Below, in pieces: positions 38,111-45,750 of a stretch of DNA of 64,000 nucleotides; the first letter of the stretch is position 1, and each line of letters opens with the position of its first letter. Below the pieces are notes generated by a model. That model saw only the letters and a list, made by a program, of their open reading frames with translations. It had not been told where the DNA came from and searched no databases. The stretch lies in contig JAAFIL010000007.1 in the NCBI GenBank assembly GCA_013297775.1, forward strand, positions 29,279 to 93,278, read 5' to 3'. This DNA comes from Bacteroidota bacterium (GTDB lineage Bacteria; Bacteroidota; Bacteroidia; B-17B0; Aurantibacillaceae). The position numbers and the translations under genes were made by a program.

Positions 38111-38901
38111 AAGCTGGTGTTTTGAATTAGTGGTAAGGTAATGGTACATTCAAATCCGGCATTGGGTTGCGAAGTGAAGTTTAAATCACCGCGCATTAAA
38201 AGCACTCGGCTTTCAATGTTTTTTAAGCCAATGCCTTTAGCGGTTGGTTTTAAAGTTGTTCCTTGCCCATCATCTTTATAGTTAATAACGAGGCATTTGT
38301 CCTTTTCAATGACATCAATTTCAACAGTAGTGGCTTTTGCATATTTAATGCAGTTCGACAGCAGTTCCTGAAAAATACGGTAAATAGCAAGGCTAGTCAT
38401 TTTATTTAATTGTTTGAGGTTTGCATTATTTTTAAAAATAATGTGAATACCCGATATGGAAGTGATACTCTCAAAATGGTTATCTAGCGTTTCTTGTAAA
38501 CCTAATAATTCCAACTCAAAAGGTACAATGGCGTGCGAAATGCGCCTGATACTGTCAATACCCGATTGCACCAACTTTTTACTATCAGCTATTTTTTCTT
38601 CTGGCAAACGCAACTCATCTTTTAAACGGTTAATGGAAAGCGAGAGAGTCGAAAAAATGCTTCCAATTTCATCGTGCATGTCTTTGGCTAACTGCATGCG
38701 TTCTGTTTCAGCCGATTGGATGCTGATAAGCAAGAGTTCTTGTTTGTGTTGGGCATCTAACTTAAGAAGCTCTTGCTGTTTAAAAAGAAGACGTTTTTGG
38801 TAACGTATGGCTATAATTATAAATCCACCCGCAATAATTGCAAAAGCCAACATGGCACTAATAATGCCAAAATAAAACTTTACTTGGCTCTCGCTTTCCA
38901 T
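38107..38901 (-). CDS. sensor histidine kinase (HisKA_3/NarX-like) with one TM segment
   Basis: A 264-aa kinase. One membrane segment (about residues 9-31) is followed by a coiled linker, the dimerisation/phosphoacceptor domain with DMHDEIGSIFSTLS (His near residue 75), and a HATPase domain with N-box FQELLSNCIKYAKA and G-box DDGQGTTLKPTAKGIGLKN. There is no periplasmic sensor domain, so input probably comes from the 7-TM protein whose gene overlaps it by 22 bases. It is coupled to the regulator gene by an ATGA overlap. Confidence 0.93.
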   Translation of the reverse strand: MESESQVKFYFGIISAMLAFAIIAGGFIIIAIRYQKRLLFKQQELLKLDAQHKQELLLISIQSAETERMQLAKDMHDEIGSIFSTLSLSINRLKDELRLPEEKIADSKKLVQSGIDSIRRISHAIVPFELELLGLQETLDNHFESITSISGIHIIFKNNANLKQLNKMTSLAIYRIFQELLSNCIKYAKATTVEIDVIEKDKCLVINYKDDGQGTTLKPTAKGIGLKNIESRVLLMRGDLNFTSQPNAGFECTITLPLIQNTSL

Positions 38902-39524
38902 AGACCTATTGAAATGAGGATGTAGAGTTGTACGGCAAGCAAAGTGTGAATGGTCCAGATGTTCATCTTCAAGTTTACACTCATTTCATTAACAAAACTG
39001 CTACAGGCAAACAACGTTATAGCGCCAGAAAAATAAAGAAGAAATCCAGCATTAATGTAATTAAACCCTTGATATTGAGAACGGAAATCATCGTCTTCGG
39101 CAACAATTTTTACAAACCAACAAATTGAAAAAAAGATTAATAGTAAAGCCTCGACCGACCGACTTAAATTATTATACTGATAAATATTTTCTACAAATAG
39201 AATGCTTAAAATTTCTAAGATAGGAAACAGAATTATGAGGATAAAAAAAGCAGATTTATTAAGAAATCCTTTTAATAAAACCCAGTAATAGGTTAACAGT
39301 ATCAAAAATTCTAAAACTGTATATAAATGCAGAATCGGGAGATTGTTAAGTTTCATTTTCCACGTTATAAATGATACTAGCTGCGTACTGGCAGCTAGTA
39401 TCAGATAAATAAATAAAAATTTAAACTCTTTGTAAAGAACTCTTTTTATGAACATAAACATGGCTATTGGTAAAATAATCATCCAATTAAAATAGCCATA
39501 TAAAATAGTTTTGAGAGTCTCCAT
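38880..39524 (-). CDS. seven-TM membrane protein of a sensory operon
   Basis: A 214-aa hydrophobic protein with seven predicted membrane segments (roughly residues 9-26, 33-54, 64-86, 90-112, 122-140, 153-178 and 187-211) and no large soluble domain. I do not recognise a named family. Its 3' end overlaps the histidine kinase gene by 22 bases, which points to a partnership in sensing, since the kinase has no sensor domain of its own. ATG 39524 is the first in frame. Confidence 0.75.
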   Translation of the reverse strand: METLKTILYGYFNWMIILPIAMFMFIKRVLYKEFKFLFIYLILAASTQLVSFITWKMKLNNLPILHLYTVLEFLILLTYYWVLLKGFLNKSAFFILIILFPILEILSILFVENIYQYNNLSRSVEALLLIFFSICWFVKIVAEDDDFRSQYQGFNYINAGFLLYFSGAITLFACSSFVNEMSVNLKMNIWTIHTLLAVQLYILISIGLWKARAK

Positions 39525-39596
39525 TTTAAATAATAGGGTAATCCAACTTTATAATCAGAAGTATCTTATCCTTATGAATTAAAAGCATTCATCTTG

Positions 39597-40082
39597 TCAA
39601 TGATTTATACCAGTACCCGAATCGGCACATGTTCCGGGACAAGGAAACGAAAAGTCGTAGATTGAAGATTTGAGTGGGGGAATTGTAGTTTGAGGTAAAT
39701 CCTGAACATCCTGACCGCCATCATTAGCGTCAGAGTCAAACCCAGTTACTGCCACACCAATTAAACAAGCTATTGGAGAAATTGGTCTTTCTAAAAAAGT
39801 TTCTTTACCAAGATAAAATCTTATTGCATTAATTGGGTCTTTAATTGTATGTTCAGTTGGAAGTATTGGATTGGGTTTATTCGGATTATTATATTTATAA
39901 ATCCTTATAAATAAATCGAACAAATCTGCTAATTCAAAAGTGAAGCCTTCACTTGTCAAAACCGGCAAATTATGCAGTGTGGGTTGGTCTAGCAGTGCGG
40001 TTTGAATTTTTTTCTGATCAGTATTCCATTCTGTACACCTTTTTTTTGCTTCCTCTAAGGTAATAGTAAAATCTCGAGCCAT
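39597..40082 (-). CDS. hypothetical protein of a CPxTC-tailed Bacteroidota family
   Basis: A 161-aa protein without signal peptide or membrane segments. The N-terminus reads ITLEEAKKRCTEWNTDQ, a middle block INAIRFYLGKE is followed by a VAVTGFDSDANDGG-type segment, and the C-terminus ends YDFSFPCPGTCADSGTG. The same three blocks recur in the neighbour at 40432-40727 (ITLPTAIEWTTNW, MVRFYLGMD, VGVDTDGND, HDFTFPCPPTC). I recall many short uncharacterised Bacteroidota proteins with this layout and a terminal CPPxC motif. No function is known. Confidence 0.7.
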   Translation of the reverse strand: MARDFTITLEEAKKRCTEWNTDQKKIQTALLDQPTLHNLPVLTSEGFTFELADLFDLFIRIYKYNNPNKPNPILPTEHTIKDPINAIRFYLGKETFLERPISPIACLIGVAVTGFDSDANDGGQDVQDLPQTTIPPLKSSIYDFSFPCPGTCADSGTGINH

Positions 40083-40431
40083 AAAGTTAATTTTTAAAAT
40101 TAGTTAATAAATGATTTGATAATAAGTTCAACCCTTTGTTCTAAATAAAATATAAATCATGATAAGTAAGAGAATTAAGTGGTATTGATTTAAATTTAAA
40201 CATAGACCAAAAGTATTTATAAAAGCTTTTATATGTCAAAATTAAACCATCTAGCATCATTCTAATAGCCTATTTTTATCTGTTTTTAAAACCAGATAAA
40301 ACTATCTGGTTTTATTTTTATGAGGGCGTATTGGCGTTAAAATAGATTAAGAAAACGATATTACAATATAAGTATAACGTTGTTTAAATTCATTAATCCA
40401 TCTTAATCAAATTTTATGTTTGATTTTTTTA
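40083..40431. other. AT-rich spacer with one hairpin
   Basis: No reading frame of note on either strand. The only structure is a perfect 12-bp inverted repeat at 40287-40314 (TAAAACCAGATA, AAAC loop, TATCTGGTTTTA) followed on the + strand by TTTTT. Its orientation fits a + strand terminator, but no + strand gene lies upstream of it. Confidence 0.6.
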
Positions 40432-40727
40432 CTATAGCAATGGGCTATTGGTGGCGCATGTTGGTGGACAAGGAAATGTAAAATCATGAATAAGATTCAA
40501 CATATCATTGCCATCGGTATCCACACCCACATAAATGAGTTGGTACTGGCCTTCCCTATCCATGCCCAGATAAAATCTTACCATGTCTGGTTGTTGCGTG
40601 TCAATTAAAGCTTTCAAATCTTCTGTTTTAATGCAAATTCTTTAATACCCATGTTGGCATACGCTTCTGAGTTTCTCCAATTGGTAGTCCATTCAATGGC
40701 TGTCGGTAATGTAATTTCAGGATTCAT
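40432..40727 (-). pseudogene. frameshifted member of the CPxTC-tailed family
   Basis: Reading from ATG 40727 gives MNPEITLPTAIEWTTNW and on to a TGA at 40614-40616. Shifting by one base at the A4 run just before restores a continuous protein (…EFALK-TEDLKALIDTQQ…) that continues to the TAG/TAA near 40432 with MVRFYLGMD, VGVDTDGND and HDFTFPCPPTC. One missing A (A4 instead of A5) would explain it. The joined product would be about 98 aa, a paralogue of the gene at 39597. Either a genuine pseudogene or a homopolymer sequencing error. Confidence 0.75.
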
Positions 40728-40809
40728 TATAGTTGTTTTTTAAGGTTTATATAAATTTAATCATTTGAAATGAGTTATCAAAAAAATTGAAGTTATTATC
40801 TAAAAATTG

Positions 40810-40980
40810 CTACATCTTTATTTTGTAAGTACTAACAATGTTCGTTAAAGGAAGCTCCAAGTCTTTACAAATCGAGCCTTCTATGGGCAACCCAACAAAA
40901 CTATCTGTTTTCAAAATCAAATAGTTTCCATCTTAAAATTTTTTATTGAAGTCTGTTACTTTGTATCCAACACTAGCTAA
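40810..40980 (-). pseudogene. remnant of an unidentified gene's 3' end
   Basis: One minus-strand frame of 57 codons without a start codon reads protein-like sequence: VGYKVTDFNKKF, an in-frame TAA, DGNYLILKTDSFVGLPIEG, SICKDLELPLTNIVSTYKIK, then TAG. Amino-acid composition on both sides of the internal stop looks coding. I do not recognise the family. It lies at the left edge of the repeat-rich island. Confidence 0.4.
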
Positions 40981-41069
40981 TGTTAAACGTGGAGCAGAAC
41001 CCACAGGGAAATTAGAAATGTTGAATTAGAAATTACAATTGAAAGATTCTAATTCTCGATTTGATTACC

Positions 41070-41150
41070 CAAAAAACGAACTGACCCGTACAGTAATAAA
41101 ACGGGGGGCGAAACCGAAAAGCCTTATGAGTAGGGAAAAGATTAAAAACA
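41070..41150 (+). repeat. repeat A, copy 1 (5' leader type)
   Basis: Contains AAAAAACGAACTGACC, then ACAGTAATAAAACGGGG and CGAAAAGCCTTATGAGTAGG. It is a diverged copy of the sequences at 41397-41510, 42940-43010 and 43543-43650. Here no intact gene follows; repeat B copy 1 comes next. Confidence 0.75.
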
Positions 41151-41156
41151 TTTACT

Positions 41157-41350
41157 GTTTAGGCCAAACAGGAAATAAAACCAACAGTTCTTTAAAGAAA
41201 ATTTCCGTATCAGGCATGTACATGGAATAGTTGTTCCAATAAAAAACGAAACGTACAAATTACTGAGCGGAAAGATTGGAAAGGAATGAATGGTAAAATC
41301 AAAATTGGTTTGCCAACATTTTGCAAAACAATTTTAGTGGAGCAGAACCC
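41157..41350 (+). repeat. repeat B, copy 1 (3' flank type)
   Basis: About 190 bases resembling 44157-44355. Shared segments in order: CAGGAAATAAAACCAA, GTTCTTT-AAGA, CCAATAAAAAACGAAACGTA, CAAATTACTGAGC, AATGAATGGTAAAATCAAAA and AATTTTAGTGGAGCAGAACC. The terminal GTGGAGCAGAACCCAC also occurs alone at about 40990 and 42194. Confidence 0.8.
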
Positions 41351-41396
41351 ACTTACGAAATGATAAATGAAGAATGTTGAATGATAAATGGATAAA

Positions 41397-41510
41397 CAGT
41401 ACCCAATTTAGAATTTATCATTTAAAATTTATCATCTCTAAAAAACGGACTGGCTGCAACAGTTTAAAAAAAACGGGGCCTTACCTGAAAAGCCTTATGA
41501 GTAAGAAAAA
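41397..41510 (+). repeat. repeat A, copy 2, leading into the first PixA-like gene
   Basis: Longest copy: CAGTACCCAATTTAGAATTT at the left end, CATCTCTAAAAAACGGACTG, CTGCAACAGTTTAAAA, ACGGGGCC, CTGAAAAGCCTTATGAGTAA at the right end. The ATGAGTAAG of the repeat is the probable start codon of the following gene. The left end is shared with copy 4, marking a common boundary. Confidence 0.8.
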
Positions 41511-42099
41511 AATAAAAAACAATAAAATGGCACAAATAAATATTTTAATTGCGGTTGATGCTCCAACTTTAGCTCAACAAATACAAGATGGTTCGTTACC
41601 ATCAGGGGCAGTAAATGCGCCACATAACTTAGGTTCTTATACCTCTTCTAATGTGTATATTAGTATGGTAACTCAAAATAACAATGTAGACAATAATACA
41701 CAAGGACTGTCAGAGTTAACTATCCGATGTGATTCTGGTGATGAGCTGCAATGGTCTATGGTATCATTTGATATGAATACAGGATATACACCCTATTTGT
41801 ATAATGGAACATTTGTTAGTGTAGTCTCTCTAGAAAAACCCACCCCTACAAACACACCCCCCGGAATAGCGCCACTAACCTACGTAACAGCTGAAGTTGT
41901 AAATTACTTTCCACTAACTGCTGAGCCAACAGATGCTCCAGTAGAAGCAACTAATACTATTGCTAGAGCAGTGTCGTTCGTAACAGAACCTGGTCAAACA
42001 ATTCAGTATACACTTTCTTTTGCTTTGGTAGACAACGCAAATGGAGAAATAATTGGTTATTTCTCTTGGGATCCATTTATTGCTACCAATTCTGCTTAA
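41497..42099 (+). CDS. AidA/PixA-family inclusion-body protein (copy 1)
   Basis: A 200-aa cytoplasmic protein of the PixA (inclusion body protein, PF12306-type) family: INILIAVDAPTLAQQ near the start, NVYISMVTQNNNVDNN, the GLSELTIRCDSGDELQWSMV block, and the end IGYFSWDPFIA. PixA forms crystalline inclusions in Xenorhabdus and AidA is quorum-sensing controlled in Burkholderia/Ralstonia; the molecular role is unknown. I chose ATG 41497 because the paralogue downstream begins at the equivalent ATG; ATG 41527 (MAQINIL) is the alternative. The start lies in repeat A. Confidence 0.82.
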   Translation: MSKKKIKNNKMAQINILIAVDAPTLAQQIQDGSLPSGAVNAPHNLGSYTSSNVYISMVTQNNNVDNNTQGLSELTIRCDSGDELQWSMVSFDMNTGYTPYLYNGTFVSVVSLEKPTPTNTPPGIAPLTYVTAEVVNYFPLTAEPTDAPVEATNTIARAVSFVTEPGQTIQYTLSFALVDNANGEIIGYFSWDPFIATNSA

Positions 42100-42116
42100 T
42101 CCGCTAGCAAATAATT

Positions 42117-42181
42117 AGATAGATGGCTAATAAAACGTTTGTATGCAAGCATACTTCAACGTTTTATTGGTTACCTATCTT
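42117..42181 (+). terminator. long hairpin between the two PixA-like genes
   Basis: Near-perfect arms of about 30 bases: AGATAG…AATAAAACGTTT…GTATGC pairs with GCATAC…AACGTTTTATTG…CTATCT, closing on a tiny loop. A short T run follows. Likely a transcription terminator or mRNA-stabilising hairpin of copy 1. Confidence 0.7.
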
Positions 42182-42271
42182 TAAAAAATCAAAAGTGGAG
42201 CAGAACCCACTCAAATAAACGCCTTGTTCCACAAAGGTTTAAAGCGGAAATATAAAAACAAATACAACCTC

Positions 42272-42874
42272 ATGACTAAGAAAAACAAAAAAGGAAAAAC
42301 CATAAATGTGTTAATTACCATTGATGGTGAAACTTTGTATAATTTATTACGAAATGGCGCTTTATTACCAGGAACAGTGAGTTCCCCAACTAAATTAGGT
42401 TCTTATGAATCTTCTAAAGTTTATATTAGTATGGTAACTCAAAACAACAATGTAAACAATAATTCTCAGGGACAGTCAAAGTTAACTATCACATGTGCTT
42501 CTGGTGATGTTATTCAATGGTCGATAATCACTATTGATGCGAATACAGATCAAACAGCTTATTTATACGATGCTAGTTTCAAAACAATAGATTATATTAA
42601 TCCTTTAAGTACAAGCATTCTTGGAATTAGTAATCCTTTAAAATATAAGACCATTTCAAAAGTAAATTATTTGCCGCCAGTTAGCAACCCAACAAGTACA
42701 CCAACAAAAGTAGATAACACTATTGCAACTGCATCAGGATCAATTATCACTAAAGTAAGTCAAACATTGCAGTATACTCCATGTTTTGCTTTGGTAAATA
42801 ATTCGAAAAACACCATAATTGGTTACTTTTCTTGGGATTCGCATATAGTTATTAACCCAAATACTAAAAAATAA
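42272..42874 (+). CDS. AidA/PixA-family inclusion-body protein (copy 2)
   Basis: A 200-aa paralogue of the preceding gene. Corresponding segments: INVLITIDGETLYNLLRNGA, GSYESSKVYISMVTQNNNVN, GQSKLTITCASGDVIQWSII, and the end IGYFSWDSHIVINPN, where the family's WDPF has become WDSH. The N-terminus is basic (MTKKNKKGK). Only the 16-base motif GTGGAGCAGAACCCAC and no full repeat A precedes it. Tandem duplication followed by divergence is the simplest history. Confidence 0.8.
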   Translation: MTKKNKKGKTINVLITIDGETLYNLLRNGALLPGTVSSPTKLGSYESSKVYISMVTQNNNVNNNSQGQSKLTITCASGDVIQWSIITIDANTDQTAYLYDASFKTIDYINPLSTSILGISNPLKYKTISKVNYLPPVSNPTSTPTKVDNTIATASGSIITKVSQTLQYTPCFALVNNSKNTIIGYFSWDSHIVINPNTKK

Positions 42875-42939
42875 AATTACGCCTTAACAAATTGATAATT
42901 GAGAATGAAATAAGCATTTATGATTAAATGACAATTTTA

Positions 42940-43010
42940 AAAAACGGATTGGTTGCAACAGTTTAATAAAAACAGAGCAGTTTCTGAAAAGTCACATGAG
43001 TAAAAGAAAT
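42940..43010 (+). repeat. repeat A, copy 3, with a gene start but no gene
   Basis: Contains TAAAAAACGGATTGGTTGCA, ACAGTTTAATAAAAAC, CTGAAAAGTCACATGAGTAA. The ATGAGTAAA runs into a stop after six codons; a second ATG at 43027 (MAMYYSKVS) also stops quickly. It looks like a cassette whose gene has been lost. Confidence 0.7.
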
Positions 43011-43086
43011 ATTTAAAGCATATAATATGGCAATGTACTATTCAAAAGTAAGCTAAACAAACATCCACTTTTAAACTATAATCCAT

Positions 43087-43119
43087 CAGGCGCAGACTAA
43101 AAACTTGCGCCTGTTTTTT
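43087..43119 (+). terminator. rho-independent terminator
   Basis: Arms CAGGCGCA (43087-43094) and TGCGCCTG (43106-43113) with an 11-base loop and T6 tail. It ends transcription from the PixA-like genes or the lost cassette. Confidence 0.85.
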
Positions 43120-43433
43120 ATTTCAGAATGTTGTAGATATAACCTGTGAAATACTATTTATTAAATAGTCCAATTTAATTTTATAAAAATGTACTTGAAA
43201 GAATAAATAAATTCTACCTTTTCTGGGGTAATTTTTTTTAAGAACATGATCTAAATGCCCTTAACTTTTCGGTTGATTCATAACCAACCAAAGCCTCCAA
43301 AAATTATTAAAAGTTTTGTTTCAATAAAGAGTTACTATAATTAAGCCTTAAGGTTTCGGATTTGGAGTTGCGTCTAACCGCTAAGCCTTCTGCTATTTCC
43401 ATCAGCCAAGTCTTTGTGATATGTATTTAAATC
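43120..43433. other. AT-rich spacer without recognised features
   Basis: No convincing reading frame, RNA gene or repeat copy was seen on either strand between the terminator at 43119 and the LuxR remnant. Confidence 0.5.
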
Positions 43434-43542
43434 TTATTTAAGCAGACCCTCTTTAAGTGCCTGGTAAATAACACCAGCCGAGTTTTTTACCTCAAATTTT
43501 TCATCAGGTTCTTTCGATGGGTTTCTACTGTTCGGTTGCTTA
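43434..43542 (-). pseudogene. truncated and frameshifted LuxR/NarL-type HTH gene, 3' end
   Basis: The minus strand reads VSNRTVETHRKNLMKN and, after a one-base shift at an A run, FEVKNSAGVIYQALKEGLLK followed by TAA at 43436-43434. This is the recognition helix and C-terminus of a NarL/LuxR DNA-binding domain (S-x-x-T-V-E-T-H-R). Everything upstream is replaced by repeat A copy 4, whose left boundary (CAGTACCCAATT) begins at 43543. A gene appears to have been cut by repeat insertion or recombination. Confidence 0.8.
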
Positions 43543-43650
43543 CAGTACCCAATTTAGAATTTATTATTTAAAATATATCATCTCTAAAAAACGGACTAAC
43601 TGTAACAGTAAAAACGGGGCGGTATCTGAAAAGCCTGATTAGTAGGAAAA
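43543..43650 (+). repeat. repeat A, copy 4, preceding the beta-trefoil gene
   Basis: Closely matches copy 2 along its whole length: CAGTACCCAATTTAGAATTT, CATCTCTAAAAAACGGACTA, TAACAGTAAAAACGGGGC, CTGAAAAGCCTGATTAGTAG. The ATG of copy 2 has become ATT here, and the downstream gene instead starts at ATG 43668. Confidence 0.8.
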
Positions 43651-43667
43651 ACTAAAATCTAATTAGC

Positions 43668-44153
43668 ATGAGTAAAATTATTCTTCAGGCTGACGACGGC
43701 AAATACACCAAAGCCCTAACTAAAAACCAGCAGTTAGGATTATACGCCCACGCCGACAGTAAGGAGGAAGCGACAACTCTGGAAGTTATCAATCACAACT
43801 ACGTTATGAATATTCTGAAAAACGAGCAGTTTGGGTTGAAAGTCCCCAATATTCTGGATGCCACAAAAACAATGGAAGATATTCTAGGTGGTTCTGGTGT
43901 AAATCATTCAAAGCGAATTGTGCTTCGAAGAGGGAGTGAATACGTAACCCTTGAAGGAATTTCCTTGGTGTTTGTTCCCAATATTAATAAGGCGGTCTAT
44001 TTCGAGATGGCGAATGTAAGAAGCAACCAAATTGCCTTTAAAGCCGCTAATGGCAAATTTGTTTCCCGACATACATTAGGCTCAAATATGCTCATGGCTA
44101 ACCGCGGTGCTCTCGGTTCATGGGAAACTTTCCCCATAATCAAAGTAGAATAA
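43668..44153 (+). CDS. beta-trefoil (fascin-like) domain protein
   Basis: A 161-aa protein without signal peptide. Three repeats of a trefoil type can be followed: LQADDGKYTKALTKNQQLGL at the start, VLRRGSEYVTLEGISLVFVP in the middle, and FKAANGKFVSRHTLGSNMLM near the end, closing with ANRGALGSWETFPII. The G-K-(Y/F)-(V/T)-(T/S) and G-x-W-E-x-F pattern is typical of fascin/actin-crosslinking and related carbohydrate-binding trefoils. The ligand is unknown. It is framed by repeat A copy 4 and repeat B copy 2. Confidence 0.7.
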   Translation: MSKIILQADDGKYTKALTKNQQLGLYAHADSKEEATTLEVINHNYVMNILKNEQFGLKVPNILDATKTMEDILGGSGVNHSKRIVLRRGSEYVTLEGISLVFVPNINKAVYFEMANVRSNQIAFKAANGKFVSRHTLGSNMLMANRGALGSWETFPIIKVE

Positions 44154-44156
44154 CGC

Positions 44157-44355
44157 GTTCCCGCGCCAGACAGGTAGGAAATAAAACCAAAGGTTCTTTG
44201 AAGATAGTTTCCCCCTCAGTCCTTTACATGAAATACTTACTCCAATAAAAAACAAAACGTACAAATTACTGAGCAATTCGATTGAAAAGAAATGAATGTA
44301 AAATCAAAATTGGTTCACTAAAATGTCGAAGAGTAATTTTAGCGGAACAGGCCCT
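44157..44355 (+). repeat. repeat B, copy 2, following the beta-trefoil gene
   Basis: Diverged copy of 41157-41350, with the same block order ending AATTTTAGCGGAACAGGCCC. The remaining 265 bases to tatC (44356-44620) show no reading frame or structure I can support. Confidence 0.75.
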
Positions 44356-44620
44356 ACTCTTCCACAGCAAAAAAAGATGGATTCACAACACCACTATCTC
44401 CAGTTTAAGCAAAAGTTCCACTTCGTAAGATAATCAAATTGAATGGTATCCTTCACTTTTTGTTTTTATTTAGGTAAGGCAGATGGGTTTGTTACAATGC
44501 CCTTTAAATCGAAAAATCTAACGGAACATAACTTACATCACTCAGAAAGATAAAAGATACTTCACAACTGCGCTTCGGATTGGTTTACACAACTTAGCTA
44601 TAAAAACGAACTCCCCTCTT

Positions 44621-45466
44621 TTACAACGCATCCAGTTTATATTTTTTTACTACGTGCGCGCTCACAAATACGCTTATTTCGTAAAGTAAATACATGGGTA
44701 CACCCACCAGCATTTGACTCGTAACATCAGGACTTGGTGTAATAACTGCCGCCGCAATTAAAATAACAACTACAGCATGTTTACGGTACTTGCGCATAAA
44801 TTGTGGCGTTAATAAAGTTAAGCGGGTTAAAAAATAAACCAAAATAGGCATCTCAAAGATAATGCCGCTCACTAAAGTCATGGTCGAAATTAGAGAAATG
44901 TAATCATCTAACGTATTGTTTGTTTGTATGTCGTTGCCACTTGTAATTTGATACCCAATCAAAAAATTATAACTCATCGGAAACAACAAAAAATACCCAA
45001 AAGCAATACCCGTTAAAAAAAGAACCGATCCTACCACCACAAAATAACGCACCGGAGAGGTTTCTGTTTCTTTTAGTGCTGGCCGAATAAACTTCCACAA
45101 CTCCCATAAAATAAATGGAAAACCTAAAATAAGCCCACCCAAAAAAGCAATCCACATGTGCGTAAAAAACTGTTCAGAGGCCTGCAAAGTTTGCAAAGGA
45201 CGTTCGATTACCTTTAAACACATCGCATCGCCTGCGCCAATACTTTGCCCTATTTTACACAAAGCGCGGTACGAAATAAAATCTTGATGGCGTGGTCCAA
45301 AAATAACTGTTCCAAAAACAAAATCGCTAAATACAAAAATAGAAATAGCCATTAGTACCACCACAATAGCACTGCGCACTAAATGCCATCTCAAAGCCTC
45401 TAAATGCTGAAGAAAAGACATTTCTGCTCCCGAATTTTCACTTTCACTCGAACCAAACAAGGCCAT
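44621..45466 (-). CDS. tatC: Sec-independent protein translocase TatC
   Basis: Receptor subunit of the twin-arginine pathway, with six predicted membrane segments in 281 aa. Family signatures: MSFLQHLEALRWHLVRSAI at the N-terminus (E in the HLEELR-like motif), LPFILWELWKFIRPAL-type sequence GFPFILWELWKFIRPALK near residue 116, and FGYFLLFPMSYNFL. The first periplasmic loop is longer than in E. coli TatC. TatA genes are not nearby. About 280 bases of upstream spacer (45467-45750) hold nothing I recognise. Confidence 0.95.
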   Translation of the reverse strand: MALFGSSESENSGAEMSFLQHLEALRWHLVRSAIVVVLMAISIFVFSDFVFGTVIFGPRHQDFISYRALCKIGQSIGAGDAMCLKVIERPLQTLQASEQFFTHMWIAFLGGLILGFPFILWELWKFIRPALKETETSPVRYFVVVGSVLFLTGIAFGYFLLFPMSYNFLIGYQITSGNDIQTNNTLDDYISLISTMTLVSGIIFEMPILVYFLTRLTLLTPQFMRKYRKHAVVVILIAAAVITPSPDVTSQMLVGVPMYLLYEISVFVSAHVVKKYKLDAL

Positions 45467-45750
45467 AATTTAAAAAGGTAAATTTACTTAAAATTAACTC
45501 GCTCTAGTGAAAGAAAATAAACGGTTTTTTCTTCTCTTATTTTTTCTAATCTTGAAAAGAGTGATTCCAAATTTCAAGAAAGAGGGTCTTTAGAGTCAAG
45601 GTTTAGTAAACTTTTGAGCGAGTTGGAACGTTGGTAAAGGCATAACAATAAATACATCGTGTATTTTCAACGAAGAGAAAGGGATAATGTTCGTTCAAGA
45701 TTGAACTACTTTGTATTTGGAATGATGTCGTTGCCATCTCCTAAAATAAC

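Noticed and set aside
41039-41230. 63-codon open frame on the + strand
   Set aside because: It runs across repeat A copy 1 into repeat B copy 1, has no protein-like composition, and the same repeats elsewhere are noncoding flanks.
41070-44355. The repeats as an insertion sequence or integron attC sites
   Set aside because: No transposase, integrase or terminal inverted repeats were seen, and the repeats are not attC-like hairpins; left as an unexplained cassette-like structure.
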